From a virus, in IMG/VR virus record IMGVR_UViG_3300034190_002401, positions 21,459-85,458 of that record: a DNA stretch of 64,000 bases. One strand, 5' to 3'. The notes below the pieces were generated by a model. The model worked only from the letters and a program-made list of their open reading frames with translations. It did no database searches and was not told where the DNA came from. Below are positions 18,280 to 25,937 of this stretch, one piece after another. Every line of letters begins with the position of its first letter. Positions within the stretch are counted from its first letter, which is position 1. Position numbers and translations under genes: made by a program.

Positions 18280-18989
18280 GAGGTCAAGAGTTCTACTAGG
18301 GTTGGTTCAACATTCCAACCCACACGAGTAGCCATGAAAGCACGCTTTGTTGGTAACCTTGCTTTCTGCAAGCGAATTAGGTCATCTCTGAAGGGGTCGA
18401 ATATCTTGTGCTCACCTATTCTGTTCTGCTGCCATAGTTCAGCAGCCTTCTTGTCGAAGAACCTGTCTGCCTTATTAGCCACTAACATGACCATTCTGGG
18501 TGTGTATTTCTTTCCCTTCAATCTGCTTCTGAGAGTTCTATATCTGTAGTCTCTCTGGATAAGTCTATCTACAAGATATTTGAAACCAGCAACTTGCTCT
18601 GCGCCTTCAGGCCCACCAGCAAAGGCTCTGTCATCAAACACAAACATGACACATTCCACTTGTCTAGACACCATATCGTCAATCCACAGATTCCAGAATC
18701 TCTCTTGACCACCTATGTCTGCTGAGTATACCACTCTCTTTTCGCCTTGCCAAGATATTCTCTTCCTAGTGGGTTTTGGTAGCATATACCTTGTTAGTAA
18801 CTTGAAATGTTTGGTTCTCTCATCCTCGTGTATCTCTTCCATCTCACCGGGAGTGGTCATATAGCGGTCTAATGTGGTCTTGCCAACCATGCTAGTGCCG
18901 TAGATACCGACTTTTCTTGGCTTCCATGAGTTGTAGAGGTGTTGTCCGTATATGGCTACACCAACGAGTACACTCCCCCCGCCTACCAT
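18276..18989 (-). CDS. Arf/Ras-like small GTPase with N-terminal membrane anchor
   Basis: 237 residues. Residues 2-18 are hydrophobic and could anchor the protein. The GTPase boxes are complete: G1 GTSMVGKT (31-38), G3 DIGGQ (91-95, Arf-type), G4 NKAD (172-175) and a G5-like ATRVGWNVE near the end. An anchor followed by a GTPase with DxGGQ resembles the SRP-receptor beta/Arf group, which controls membrane recruitment. Neighbours include three predicted membrane proteins. It overlaps the AbrB-like gene by four bases and follows a TM gene by nine bases. The GTPase call is strong; a function in virion membrane assembly or host membrane remodelling is inference. Confidence 0.88.
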   Translation of the reverse strand: MVGGGSVLVGVAIYGQHLYNSWKPRKVGIYGTSMVGKTTLDRYMTTPGEMEEIHEDERTKHFKLLTRYMLPKPTRKRISWQGEKRVVYSADIGGQERFWNLWIDDMVSRQVECVMFVFDDRAFAGGPEGAEQVAGFKYLVDRLIQRDYRYRTLRSRLKGKKYTPRMVMLVANKADRFFDKKAAELWQQNRIGEHKIFDPFRDDLIRLQKARLPTKRAFMATRVGWNVEPTLVELLTS

Positions 18990-18998
18990 TTACTTCAC

Positions 18999-19259
18999 CT
19001 AGTTGGGCAATTTAGAGTAGAGCCAATCAGCAAAACCCTCAACCTGCTGATATGTCCACTCAACTGTCCAACCCCAAAGCGTGAAATCACTGTATGATTC
19101 CATTGCACTAACTGCTAGCGATGCTCCTAGTGCCGCAAGTATGGTTCTAAGCCAACCGACACCCCATTCGTAGGTGTTATCAACAGTGTTAGCAAGGTGC
19201 ATTGCGCGTAGAGTTTCCTCTACAGAGTCGTCTTTTGGAGTCTTGAATATCCTACCCAT
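18999..19259 (-). CDS. Small single-span membrane protein
   Basis: 86 residues with one likely membrane helix at about 37-54 (TILAALGASLAVSAM) and a Trp/Tyr-rich amphipathic C-terminus that could lie on the membrane surface. It sits between the coiled-coil membrane protein and the GTPase, with a one-base overlap and a nine-base gap, pointing to joint function. Confidence 0.7.
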   Translation of the reverse strand: MGRIFKTPKDDSVEETLRAMHLANTVDNTYEWGVGWLRTILAALGASLAVSAMESYSDFTLWGWTVEWTYQQVEGFADWLYSKLPN

Positions 19260-19897
19260 TAGTTATCGCCACTACCCTTCGTATATCTAAGGTCTGGCGT
19301 TCCGTCCTTCTTCAAACGGACATTATTCGATGATATGTCTCTAGGCGGAACTACTGATTCACGAACCATTTCATCAGCCAGAGAATCTAAGCCAAAACTT
19401 GTTGATTGAGTAACATTAGCGTTATGAGACGGAGGTTTTGATGTGTTAAATAGGTCAACTCCTAATCCTGAGATACCGGATTGACTGTTAGACATCATGG
19501 AAGGGGGCATCTTACCGGGATTCTGCTGCATCCAAAGCAGTTCCTTCTCCAACTGCATCTCCTGCATTCGTAGTTCCATGTCCGCTCTACGCTGGTCGTA
19601 ACTGAATTGCTGCTCTCTGAAACGGTAGTCCCTCTGCCTCTGCATCTCTGACATTCTAACTCGCTCTTGCATCTGTTCTTCAAAGAACATCTTGAACAAG
19701 TAATACGCTAGAATCTGAATTGCTAACGCTCCCATAGCGTATGTCATTCCGTTGACATACTGATTTGCATTCTCTCCACCGGGCAACCACAATCCGGCAT
19801 CGTAGATACCTATTGCGACTCCCACTAGAGCCGACTGAGTTAGTATCAACCCAGTCAATCTCATTTCTGATTTATCCGAAGGGTCTTGTCTGCTCAT
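19259..19897 (-). CDS. Two-span membrane protein with long coiled coil
   Basis: 212 residues from ATG 19897, chosen because AGAGGTC lies six bases upstream; a GTG 18 codons earlier has no such site. Membrane helices at about 14-37 and 50-70, then a highly charged Gln/Arg/Glu/Met coiled coil (about 71-120) and a polar tail. The arrangement suggests a membrane-anchored scaffold. First of the membrane-protein group around the small GTPase, which may be its partner. Confidence 0.7.
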   Translation of the reverse strand: MSRQDPSDKSEMRLTGLILTQSALVGVAIGIYDAGLWLPGGENANQYVNGMTYAMGALAIQILAYYLFKMFFEEQMQERVRMSEMQRQRDYRFREQQFSYDQRRADMELRMQEMQLEKELLWMQQNPGKMPPSMMSNSQSGISGLGVDLFNTSKPPSHNANVTQSTSFGLDSLADEMVRESVVPPRDISSNNVRLKKDGTPDLRYTKGSGDN

Positions 19898-19951
19898 CTT
19901 AGTGACCTCTAGAAAGACCCCACGAGGGTGGCTATCATAAGCCTTCTGCAC

Positions 19952-20980
19952 CTAATTCAGTGTCTGGTAAAGATTAGAACCCGGATAATTAGTATAATAA
20001 TCAGGTTTCTTCGGAGTAATAGATGACGATTGATATTGTTCGGTAATATCACCACGAGCATCTCTGAAAGATGGTTTTTGCTGACCAGCAGTATACATGA
20101 CTGCCTCTTGGCCATACTTCGCTGCCAACTCCAGAAGTTTGGCCTGTTGCTCTGGGTTTACTCTAGGTATGGTGAATGAGGGTTCTGTGTCTCCCCCCTC
20201 TGTCCATTTAGAACCCCCCTCGGCTGATATTATGTCTGGTAGTTTAAGCCCCGCTAGTTCTGCAAGCATTTGATTACTCAACCCTTCTGCTCTTTTCCTA
20301 CCCACGGTTGTTGCTCCCGGTTTAGTGCCTATGGTCATGGTGGGGTACTTGTGAGGTCGATGTGCACCCTCTATTTTAGAGGGGGAAAACTCAGAAAGAG
20401 TAGTCTGCTTTGATTTTATCACTCTCAAAGTCCCTTTGTCTTTGAAGTGTCTAGCCCTGTTCGCGTGCTCCCCCTCTAACGTGAGCCTCCCACCTTGTGT
20501 GTGACTGACATCCTTACGATTGTGAGACCCGTAGATGCCTCGTCGTCTTCTTTCCCTATTGAGTTCTTCACGGTACTTCACACGTTCAGGGCTGGACTCG
20601 TATTTTGTGTCATATTCCTTCTTATGACGCTGGGCTTCTGGTGATAACTCCCTTGCTTTGAGGACTGCAACCCCCTTAACAATCGTCGGTTTCCCACCAA
20701 TCCCCTGTTTCTTGGCTCTTTTGCGTTTTGTGGCTGACCTTTTCTGTCCACTTGACATCGAACCAGAAGTCTTTGGAGTTTTGTCTGAAACTTTCACCGA
20801 TGGCCTGCACTTCGGGTATCCTTTTCCAGACAATTTTGCTTTCCCCCTCCCGCATGGTGGGTGTTTCCCATCCTTGTCCTTTCTCGATACGTCTACCCAC
20901 TTCTCCTTGAACCATCGGTTCAGGTTCTTTACCACTAACGTATTGTGGCAGGTGCAGCGGGAGTCTGAATCGGTACTCAT
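19952..20980 (-). CDS. DUF5872-like basic protein with charged C-terminal module
   Basis: 342 residues. Residues 17-75 (NRWFKEKWVDVSRKDKDG, CGRGKA, YPKCRPSVKV) look like the DUF5872 family, whose role is unknown. A very basic linker (SATKRKRAKKQ) follows. About 115-185 is a second module, SPEAQRHKKEYDTKYESS and ERVKYREELNRERRRRG, which I recall as recurrent in uncultured marine viruses; it is preceded by VAVLKA, a weak version of the late AWxLLK motif. Likely a nucleic-acid-binding virion or late protein. It overlaps the next Cys-containing small gene by four bases. Confidence 0.65.
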   Translation of the reverse strand: MSTDSDSRCTCHNTLVVKNLNRWFKEKWVDVSRKDKDGKHPPCGRGKAKLSGKGYPKCRPSVKVSDKTPKTSGSMSSGQKRSATKRKRAKKQGIGGKPTIVKGVAVLKARELSPEAQRHKKEYDTKYESSPERVKYREELNRERRRRGIYGSHNRKDVSHTQGGRLTLEGEHANRARHFKDKGTLRVIKSKQTTLSEFSPSKIEGAHRPHKYPTMTIGTKPGATTVGRKRAEGLSNQMLAELAGLKLPDIISAEGGSKWTEGGDTEPSFTIPRVNPEQQAKLLELAAKYGQEAVMYTAGQQKPSFRDARGDITEQYQSSSITPKKPDYYTNYPGSNLYQTLN

Positions 20981-21168
20981 TTCTTCTTACCTTTCCCTCG
21001 AAACTTTCCCCTGCAATATTGTACAGCCCATCCATTAGCATAGGCAGACGGATAGACCTTGAACTTTCTTTTTGCAGCGGCTTTACCTGCTGGACAGAGT
21101 TTCTTTTCAAGTGTGTCCCATGCACCATTCATACCGACGCAATGACCACAATCACAAGAACCTATCAT
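20977..21168 (-). CDS. Small basic Cys-containing protein (CPAGKAAAKRK type)
   Basis: 63 residues. Pattern CDCGHC near the N-terminus, AWDTLEKKLC, then PAGKAAAKRKFKVYPSAYAN, another Cys and a Lys/Gly tail. The AAAKRKFKVYPSAYAN type sequence also occurs in marine phage proteins of unknown role, as far as I recall. Basic and Cys-rich, it may bind zinc and nucleic acid. Overlaps both neighbours. Confidence 0.65.
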   Translation of the reverse strand: MIGSCDCGHCVGMNGAWDTLEKKLCPAGKAAAKRKFKVYPSAYANGWAVQYCRGKFRGKGKKK

Positions 21169-21341
21169 ATCACAAACACCATTTTAGTAATTTTATCAGC
21201 GGCTTTTCTCTGAGCATACAGTAAACTGTAGCAGGGACATCGAGGTGGGGTCATTGAGCATTTCATCACTCCCTTTTCCATGCATTTGCATGGATTCTTC
21301 TTATTTCCACCACAACAACAACTATCTCTTTTCAATGCCAT
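21165..21341 (-). CDS. Small Cys-rich protein
   Basis: 58 residues from ATG 21341, which overlaps the preceding stop as TGATG with GAGGTGG upstream. It has nine Cys in the first 37 residues (CCCGG, PCKCMEKGVMKC, RCPC), suggesting one or two zinc clusters, then a short helix. No family recognised. Confidence 0.65.
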   Translation of the reverse strand: MALKRDSCCCGGNKKNPCKCMEKGVMKCSMTPPRCPCYSLLYAQRKAADKITKMVFVI

Positions 21342-22120
21342 CAGCAGTTCCACCTCTTCAGTGCTGCACCCTTTGGTGTGAGTTTGCCGTCCTTGCTGGT
21401 AGGACCTTTACTCCCACCCATGCGAGCGCAGAAGGACTTTCTTCTCTTCGCCTTTTTACTACCCGGTTTGAGTTTGGATGGTTTTGTCGTGACCGGGGGT
21501 TTGAGGTTCGCACCGGTTTCTCTCTTGAACTTGGCACGCCCCTTTGCGTTCAGACCGCCCTTCTTGTGATGCCTCTTCGGGTTGTATCCGTGAAACGGCT
21601 TGGATTTCTTCTTGGCCTTCTCGAAATAGTCCTCAATCAGAGTGCCGAATGCCTGTGTGGAAGGAGAACAGCAGTCACAAGTCGCTGTGACTTGCACGTA
21701 AGCGTCTGATTTCATCGTCATGGGGGCTAGATTGGCCCTAGGAATGCCTCCACTCCTCACATTACTTTCAGTACCACTGAAAATACCACCGCTAGGCTCT
21801 GGTTGTGCGACTGGGTTAGCCAGTCCTCCACCCCTCACGCCTACTACACCCACATTGCTCTGAGGCAGACCGAACTTTTTGGCCCTTTCTAATGCGAACT
21901 GGTACGCTAGTTCTGGATTGTCGGTTGTGTAGGACACCCTGTCCTCATTCCTGAGGCTGGGTGGGACGTAGTGTTTCGAGCGTTTTTTCGGGTCTCCACC
22001 CATGATTCCTTGGTCGAGAACGCCCTGCATGTCGATTGTTCCGTGGTACTCACTGACTGGACCAAGGCTGCTGGGAAAATCAGAGTGGAACTCACCGAGT
22101 TCTGTCTGTCTGCTTACCAT
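21341..22120 (-). CDS. Late protein with C-terminal DUF6321-like basic domain
   Basis: 259 residues. The last 70 residues (GLNAKGRAKFKRETG, a Lys/Pro linker, KRRKSFCARMGG, then LTPKGAALKRWNC) resemble DUF6321, a small basic domain found in many phage and viral proteins, of unknown function. The N-terminal part is polar with a CDCC site near residue 147. Such domains may bind the packaged genome. The stop overlaps the next start. Confidence 0.65.
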   Translation of the reverse strand: MVSRQTELGEFHSDFPSSLGPVSEYHGTIDMQGVLDQGIMGGDPKKRSKHYVPPSLRNEDRVSYTTDNPELAYQFALERAKKFGLPQSNVGVVGVRGGGLANPVAQPEPSGGIFSGTESNVRSGGIPRANLAPMTMKSDAYVQVTATCDCCSPSTQAFGTLIEDYFEKAKKKSKPFHGYNPKRHHKKGGLNAKGRAKFKRETGANLKPPVTTKPSKLKPGSKKAKRRKSFCARMGGSKGPTSKDGKLTPKGAALKRWNC

Positions 22121-22132
22121 GAATAGCCCTCC

Positions 22133-22678
22133 TTAGAGTCTCTGTGGAGGACTCCTTCGCTCGATTGGCGAGTTTTGTCGATTCACCTGTGATAGAATCT
22201 CATTTATCGCATTCCGGTAGTAGTCTGTGGCTTCCGGTGGTGCTTCTCTACGTGGAGGACTTGGGTCTGGCTTCTTGTCCATGGGGTTGGGCATCTCGAA
22301 CAGGTCTGGCCTTTCTCTCTTGAGTTGCTCTTGGTCTATGTGTAGACCTGCATTAAGTTTTTCTTCCAAGTCTTCTCTTTCTGGAGAATGGTCGAGGTAG
22401 TCATATTTAGACTCAAAAAAGTCCCCTCTATGCATCTTTTCTTCATCCGGTATAAGTGGTAGACCATATTCGTCAAAGTTCTCGTTTTCTCTGCTCAGAG
22501 GCCTGCCCATTGCGTCTATGAGAGGCTCGCCCGGCTCGAACTTGAGGAACTCCCATGCTTTCTTCATGGCTTTCTCGTCTGGTTTCGAGGTTTCAGTAGG
22601 CTTCTTGGGCATCTTAGGGCCGACAGCGATAACCAGTGTCATCCCTGCTTTCTTACCCTTGTCCTTCATACATATCAC
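22133..22678 (-). CDS. Hypothetical acidic late protein with AWEFLK motif
   Basis: 181 residues, read from GTG 22678 overlapping the upstream stop; an ATG at 22669 is an alternative. The motif MKKAWEFLKF appears near residue 40. The middle is Asp/Glu-rich and the end Pro/Arg-rich. No family recognised. Confidence 0.65.
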   Translation of the reverse strand: MICMKDKGKKAGMTLVIAVGPKMPKKPTETSKPDEKAMKKAWEFLKFEPGEPLIDAMGRPLSRENENFDEYGLPLIPDEEKMHRGDFFESKYDYLDHSPEREDLEEKLNAGLHIDQEQLKRERPDLFEMPNPMDKKPDPSPPRREAPPEATDYYRNAINEILSQVNRQNSPIERRSPPQRL

Positions 22679-23220
22679 TGGTTATTTCTCTGCTCTGGTA
22701 TCTGAGGGGCGGAAACTCCTATTTTTGATGGTGCGCTGTCCCTACCGGTCATACCGGTGTTCATGGCATTCATGTCCCTCATGTGCTCTACAAAGTACTC
22801 TTGAGCGATATCAGAACTCAATTGGTGCTCATCATCATCCATTCCCTGCTCTACCGCAGACAAACCGGGGATGATGCCTAGTTTGTTCATGTAGTGATGT
22901 AGTATCTGCTGCTCCTTCTCGTTCCTAGGCTTGTGGTCATCGAAGATAGTGCCACCATGTGCGTCGAAGTCAGCCTGAGCCTGCTCGAACTCATCCAATT
23001 CAGGACCATCCGAGTAGTCCTCGTACTCATCTCTGTACGATTTCCTGAGTGTGTTGTAGTCGTATTGTAGTTTGAGGGCGGCCTTTCTCATGACATAGGC
23101 CTTCTTCATCTCGCCGCCGCAGCCCATCTTCTGCATGCAGTGTGCTTTTTTCATGCCGCATCCGGGGCACTTCTCATTGTCTGCTTTCAATAGAGTCCAT
23201 GCTGTGTCAAATGCGCTCAT
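22675..23220 (-). CDS. Late protein with N-terminal FDTAWTLLKA motif and zinc site
   Basis: 181 residues. It opens with MSAFDTAWTLLKA, then CPGCGMKKAHCMQKMGCGG (about 18-36), a probable zinc site. The remainder is acidic and helical. The arrangement of motif plus zinc site is shared with the gene at 24240-24518. Six bases separate it from the upstream gene. Not recognised as a known family. Confidence 0.7.
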   Translation of the reverse strand: MSAFDTAWTLLKADNEKCPGCGMKKAHCMQKMGCGGEMKKAYVMRKAALKLQYDYNTLRKSYRDEYEDYSDGPELDEFEQAQADFDAHGGTIFDDHKPRNEKEQQILHHYMNKLGIIPGLSAVEQGMDDDEHQLSSDIAQEYFVEHMRDMNAMNTGMTGRDSAPSKIGVSAPQIPEQRNNQ

Positions 23221-23226
23221 ATTCTT

Positions 23227-23466
23227 CTATCTCCTTCTGGATACTCTTACTAGGCCTGTCTGCCTACGCATCCTCGGACGTGTGTTACCCCTATCTAGGT
23301 TGCGTTTGTAGCGAGCCTTCGTCTTGCGATTCTTCGTCTTCCTCGCTAGACGCTGGACCTTGGCTTTAGCCCTCGCTTTTGGTCTATTTGAGATATATTG
23401 AGAGGTTTTCATCCCGAACTGACCCTTCTTGAGTGACTCGAACGCCAAATCGAACTCAAACCCCAT
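23227..23466 (-). CDS. Small Arg/Lys-rich nucleic-acid-binding protein
   Basis: 79 residues. It opens with a variant of the late motif, EFDLAFESLKK, then is almost entirely basic (RPKARAKAKVQRLARK and more), ending SRRR. Likely binds DNA or RNA, perhaps condensing the genome. ATG 23466 lies about 28 bases from an ATAATTAG element, which fits a leaderless transcript. Confidence 0.7.
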   Translation of the reverse strand: MGFEFDLAFESLKKGQFGMKTSQYISNRPKARAKAKVQRLARKTKNRKTKARYKRNLDRGNTRPRMRRQTGLVRVSRRR

Positions 23467-23519
23467 GATTGCAGCGTATAAGGCGACACCATAATTAGTT
23501 TCTGCTTCTCCGACGTGTT
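23467..23519. promoter_or_regulatory. Candidate bidirectional promoter
   Basis: The 53 bases between divergent genes contain ATAATTAG at 23491-23498, centred about 28 bases from the minus ATG and 25 from the plus ATG; TATAAGG at 23478 is an alternative for the plus gene. Spacing fits archaeal TATA boxes with leaderless starts in both directions. Confidence 0.45.
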
Positions 23520-23870
23520 ATGGACTCGGATTACGACATTGAGAAGTTTCTTCCGGCTCTAGTCGCTGGATTGGCCAGAATAGGTCCAGCAGCGGCAAAA
23601 TTAGGCTCAAAAGGCCTACAATCCGCTAAAAAAGTAGGTGTAGCGGCCAAAAACTCGAAAATGGGCCAAAATATGGCCAATTTAGCCGATAAAGGCAAGG
23701 AAATGAAGGAAACTTTGGATGCAGCGAAGGAAAGTCCGATGGGACAGGCCATGAGCAGCCTGCAAGAGGCAGCAGCACGAAATCAGCAGGATACAGCCAG
23801 AATGGAGCAAGAAGCACGTCAAAGGATGATGTCTGGTGCTTCCACTGGAAGTACAACCACTCGTTCTTAG
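23520..23870 (+). CDS. Plus-strand Ala/Lys/Gln-rich helical protein inside the late block
   Basis: 116 residues on the opposite strand to its neighbours. Residues 10-60 are Ala/Gly/Lys-rich amphipathic, and 60-105 are Gln/Glu/Arg-rich helix. No family recognised. It starts from the shared divergent promoter and ends four bases into the end of the convergent gene. No ribosome site is visible, fitting a leaderless message. Its isolated orientation suggests a different expression time from the late genes. Confidence 0.7.
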   Translation: MDSDYDIEKFLPALVAGLARIGPAAAKLGSKGLQSAKKVGVAAKNSKMGQNMANLADKGKEMKETLDAAKESPMGQAMSSLQEAAARNQQDTARMEQEARQRMMSGASTGSTTTRS

Positions 23871-24058
23871 GTTCTCATGCCCTTGTAGCGTGCGTAAAGC
23901 ATGCCTGCTTCCTCTTGAAGCCTCAAATCATCGGAGTTCATCATCTTGAGGATAGTCCCAGTGATGAATTGGTCCTCTTTAGAGGTGAAATCTACCCCAT
24001 TCTCCTGATGCTTGAGTAGAAGCCACGCCGCAGCGAAGGCGCTCTCGGATACTGTCAT
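23867..24058 (-). CDS. Small late protein with FAAAWLLLK motif
   Basis: 63 residues. The N-terminus SAFAAAWLLLKHQENG carries the shared late motif; the rest is a single helical region. No family recognised. ATG 24058 lies about 28 bases from a TTAATA box, fitting a leaderless transcript. Confidence 0.65.
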   Translation of the reverse strand: MTVSESAFAAAWLLLKHQENGVDFTSKEDQFITGTILKMMNSDDLRLQEEAGMLYARYKGMRT

Positions 24059-24134
24059 CGGGAATACTATGTATGGTGCTGCTTTAATAAGGGTTTAGTT
24101 AAAAGACCGTCTTTTGCTCGATGAAACGTCAGTT
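24059..24134. promoter_or_regulatory. Second candidate bidirectional promoter
   Basis: TTAATA at 24084-24089 serves the minus gene (28 bases to its ATG). For the plus gene, AGTTAAAAG around 24101 is the only AT-rich candidate, about 34 bases from its ATG. No ribosome site is seen on either side. Confidence 0.35.
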
Positions 24135-24254
24135 ATGGGTATCAGCGAAGTTATTTTTGACAAGTTTAGAATGGTAGTGATTGATTTACTAATCAAAATA
24201 GGACTAACAGGTGTGGTTCTGCTGTTCGGAGTCAGTTGGTTACTGTCCCTCTGA
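24135..24254 (+). CDS. Small single-span membrane protein on the plus strand
   Basis: 39 residues: a charged N-terminus then one hydrophobic helix (about 13-38, for example KIGLTGVVLLFG). Second plus-strand gene in the late block, with the same arrangement as 23520-23870: divergent start and an end overlapping the convergent gene (here by 15 bases). Small holin-like or membrane-disturbing proteins look like this, but size alone does not prove it. Confidence 0.45.
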   Translation: MGISEVIFDKFRMVVIDLLIKIGLTGVVLLFGVSWLLSL

Positions 24255-24518
24255 CCTTTTCTGCGCTTCCATGGCCTGCCTTGCCCTCTCAATCATGGAT
24301 TTCTGGCCTTCTGAGTGAGTATTTCCGTCTCCCATGACGTTTCTCATGCTCATTCCGCTGGGTGCGCCACAGTTTTCGCACTGTGGGTTGCCGGGATTGA
24401 GACCCTGCTTGCAACTCTGGCAGAACATCGAGTCCATCGCCCGTGCGCCCATCGGGTCGTCAGGAGATGTGGGCATGATGTTTTTCAGAACAGCCCAAGA
24501 CTTGTCGAAAGCGCCCAT
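24240..24518 (-). CDS. Small late protein with FDKSWAVLK motif and zinc ribbon
   Basis: 92 residues from ATG 24518; an earlier TTG is rejected because a TTTTATT box lies 27 bases before this ATG. It opens GAFDKSWAVLKN; at about 34-55 it has CQSC and CENCG, a zinc ribbon. The tail is a charged helix. The combination parallels 22675-23220. Confidence 0.7.
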   Translation of the reverse strand: MGAFDKSWAVLKNIMPTSPDDPMGARAMDSMFCQSCKQGLNPGNPQCENCGAPSGMSMRNVMGDGNTHSEGQKSMIERARQAMEAQKRSEGQ

Positions 24519-24710
24519 GTCCGAGCGCAAGGGGGGTCAGAATAAAATCATTGCTGGTTTTTAGGTGCAGTCGATGCCATCTGCGTAGAAACATGAAAGA
24601 GTGTTGTCAATTTCGGAACAGGTTGAGAGATGACAAACAGATGACACCGACCACGATGTATGATTACATGCATTCTACTTGTATGTTCTTACTCTCTTGG
24701 TCGAAAGGAT

Positions 24711-25640
24711 TTATGTCACAGCCACCTTGTCTTGCCAATCGAAAAGGCGATTGTCTATATTTCTTGAAACCGTATTTCTGTCACCGAACATCATACGTTG
24801 AGTTGCCTCATCATATTCCGGCTCATCCCCCATGAAGACAGGTGCGGACTCCTCGTCTCCGACATGCCAAGCCGATAGGTACGGGGTATCGCCCATTTGA
24901 GCCATTATCGCTTGATTTAGTTTATTCAACTCAGGTACTTGCCTAGCAGCAGAATCCAGTTTCTCGTTGAATCTCTGCCAAACGGGGGGACGACTAATCC
25001 TTGAACTTCGCTCAGGATGCAAGACGTAATCCACACCAGCATTGGCGAGCAACTCATTCAAATTGTTCATTCTCATGTGGCCCGGAGAAGAAGTGTATGC
25101 GCTTTCCAGTTGCTGTGCCCTCTCCATGGCACTTGCTGGCGATATGTTCGACCCCTCTGCCAATCTCTGTACGACAGGCGATTCGATATCATTCAACGGC
25201 CCTCCATGGTCAAACGCCCTCCTACCGAGATTCAACACGGAATCGTCGTTGAATGACACTGGCATCTCGAAGCGACCTATCCGCCTTGGCTTCGCGGGGT
25301 CTCTCCATGCTTCGGAGTATTGCTGGGCGGTTATCCTCTGTGGGCTAAAGTACCTCTTTGGGTATTTGTCGCCTATCTTGAGTTCAGGCTCATCTTTCGA
25401 CATAGACCTAAAGACGCTAGGGGTTCTAGCAGTCGGATACGTCGGTCTGTTGGTGATGTCCCGCATGGCTTCCCTGAGTATCCTACTGTATCTGTCCCTG
25501 TCGCTATCACTGGCAAGACTAGCGAGAAGGCCATAATCCACAGCCTTCAGCAGAGACCACGCTTGGTCGAAGGGCGTGCTGACAGGCGACTTGCCGATGC
25601 GTGCAGCCATGCTTTTACCGACAACGCCTCCTGCCAACAC
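24711..25640 (-). CDS. Hypothetical late protein with FDQAWSLLKA motif, first gene of the minus block
   Basis: 309 residues from GTG 25640; an ATG 10 codons later is the alternative. A TATA-like ATCAATAAT lies about 25 bases before the GTG, consistent with a leaderless GTG. The shared motif PFDQAWSLLKAVD is near residue 25. The rest is soluble and polar, with Arg/Asp/Ser-rich stretches; no family recognised. A 192-base gap separates it from the next gene; I see nothing convincing in the gap except the promoter of the following gene. Confidence 0.7.
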   Translation of the reverse strand: MLAGGVVGKSMAARIGKSPVSTPFDQAWSLLKAVDYGLLASLASDSDRDRYSRILREAMRDITNRPTYPTARTPSVFRSMSKDEPELKIGDKYPKRYFSPQRITAQQYSEAWRDPAKPRRIGRFEMPVSFNDDSVLNLGRRAFDHGGPLNDIESPVVQRLAEGSNISPASAMERAQQLESAYTSSPGHMRMNNLNELLANAGVDYVLHPERSSRISRPPVWQRFNEKLDSAARQVPELNKLNQAIMAQMGDTPYLSAWHVGDEESAPVFMGDEPEYDEATQRMMFGDRNTVSRNIDNRLFDWQDKVAVT

Positions 25641-25745
25641 GCTAGAGGGGAGGGGGGCTGGATTATTGATTTTTTTCTGTAATTTTTTTTCGGGAAAGGG
25701 CCTTCCACCGAAAAAATGGTGCAGCGCTGTGTGCGACTAAAAGAT

Positions 25746-25831
25746 GCGATTAACCGTTGCGATTAACATCGCCTCCGGCGATTAACCCTGCGATTAACCC
25801 CGCGATTAACTGTTTTCAGGGTGCGATTAAC
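25746..25831 (+). repeat. Six direct copies of GCGATTAAC (iteron-like array)
   Basis: Exact copies begin at 25746, 25759, 25778, 25790, 25802 and 25823, all in one orientation, with steps of 13, 19, 12, 12 and 21 bases. Several share the longer TGCGATTAAC. Regular short direct repeats at a divergent promoter suggest binding sites for an initiator or repressor. Confidence 0.9.
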
Positions 25832-25917
25832 TAGGCCACTGGGGATACAAGTATCCCAACACATGTGTGTACACACGTGAACGTACCGTTCCAAGGAACG
25901 GAACGTTTAGACTAGGG

Positions 25918-25937
25918 CTTTCCCATTTAAAGTCTCA
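25918..25937 (+). promoter_or_regulatory. Early promoter element, copy 1
   Basis: CTTTCCCATTTAAA followed by GTCTCA. The TTTAAA centre is about 24 bases before ATG 25952, the archaeal TATA-to-start distance, so the first early gene is probably leaderless. Confidence 0.75.

Noticed and set aside
24551-24835. 94-residue plus-strand frame with several Cys
   Set aside because: Overlaps the end of the 24711-25640 gene and the promoter of 24240-24518; composition looks like antisense translation.
25746-25831. CRISPR array
   Set aside because: Repeats are 9 bases with 3-12 base gaps, far below repeat-spacer sizes; no cas1/cas2.
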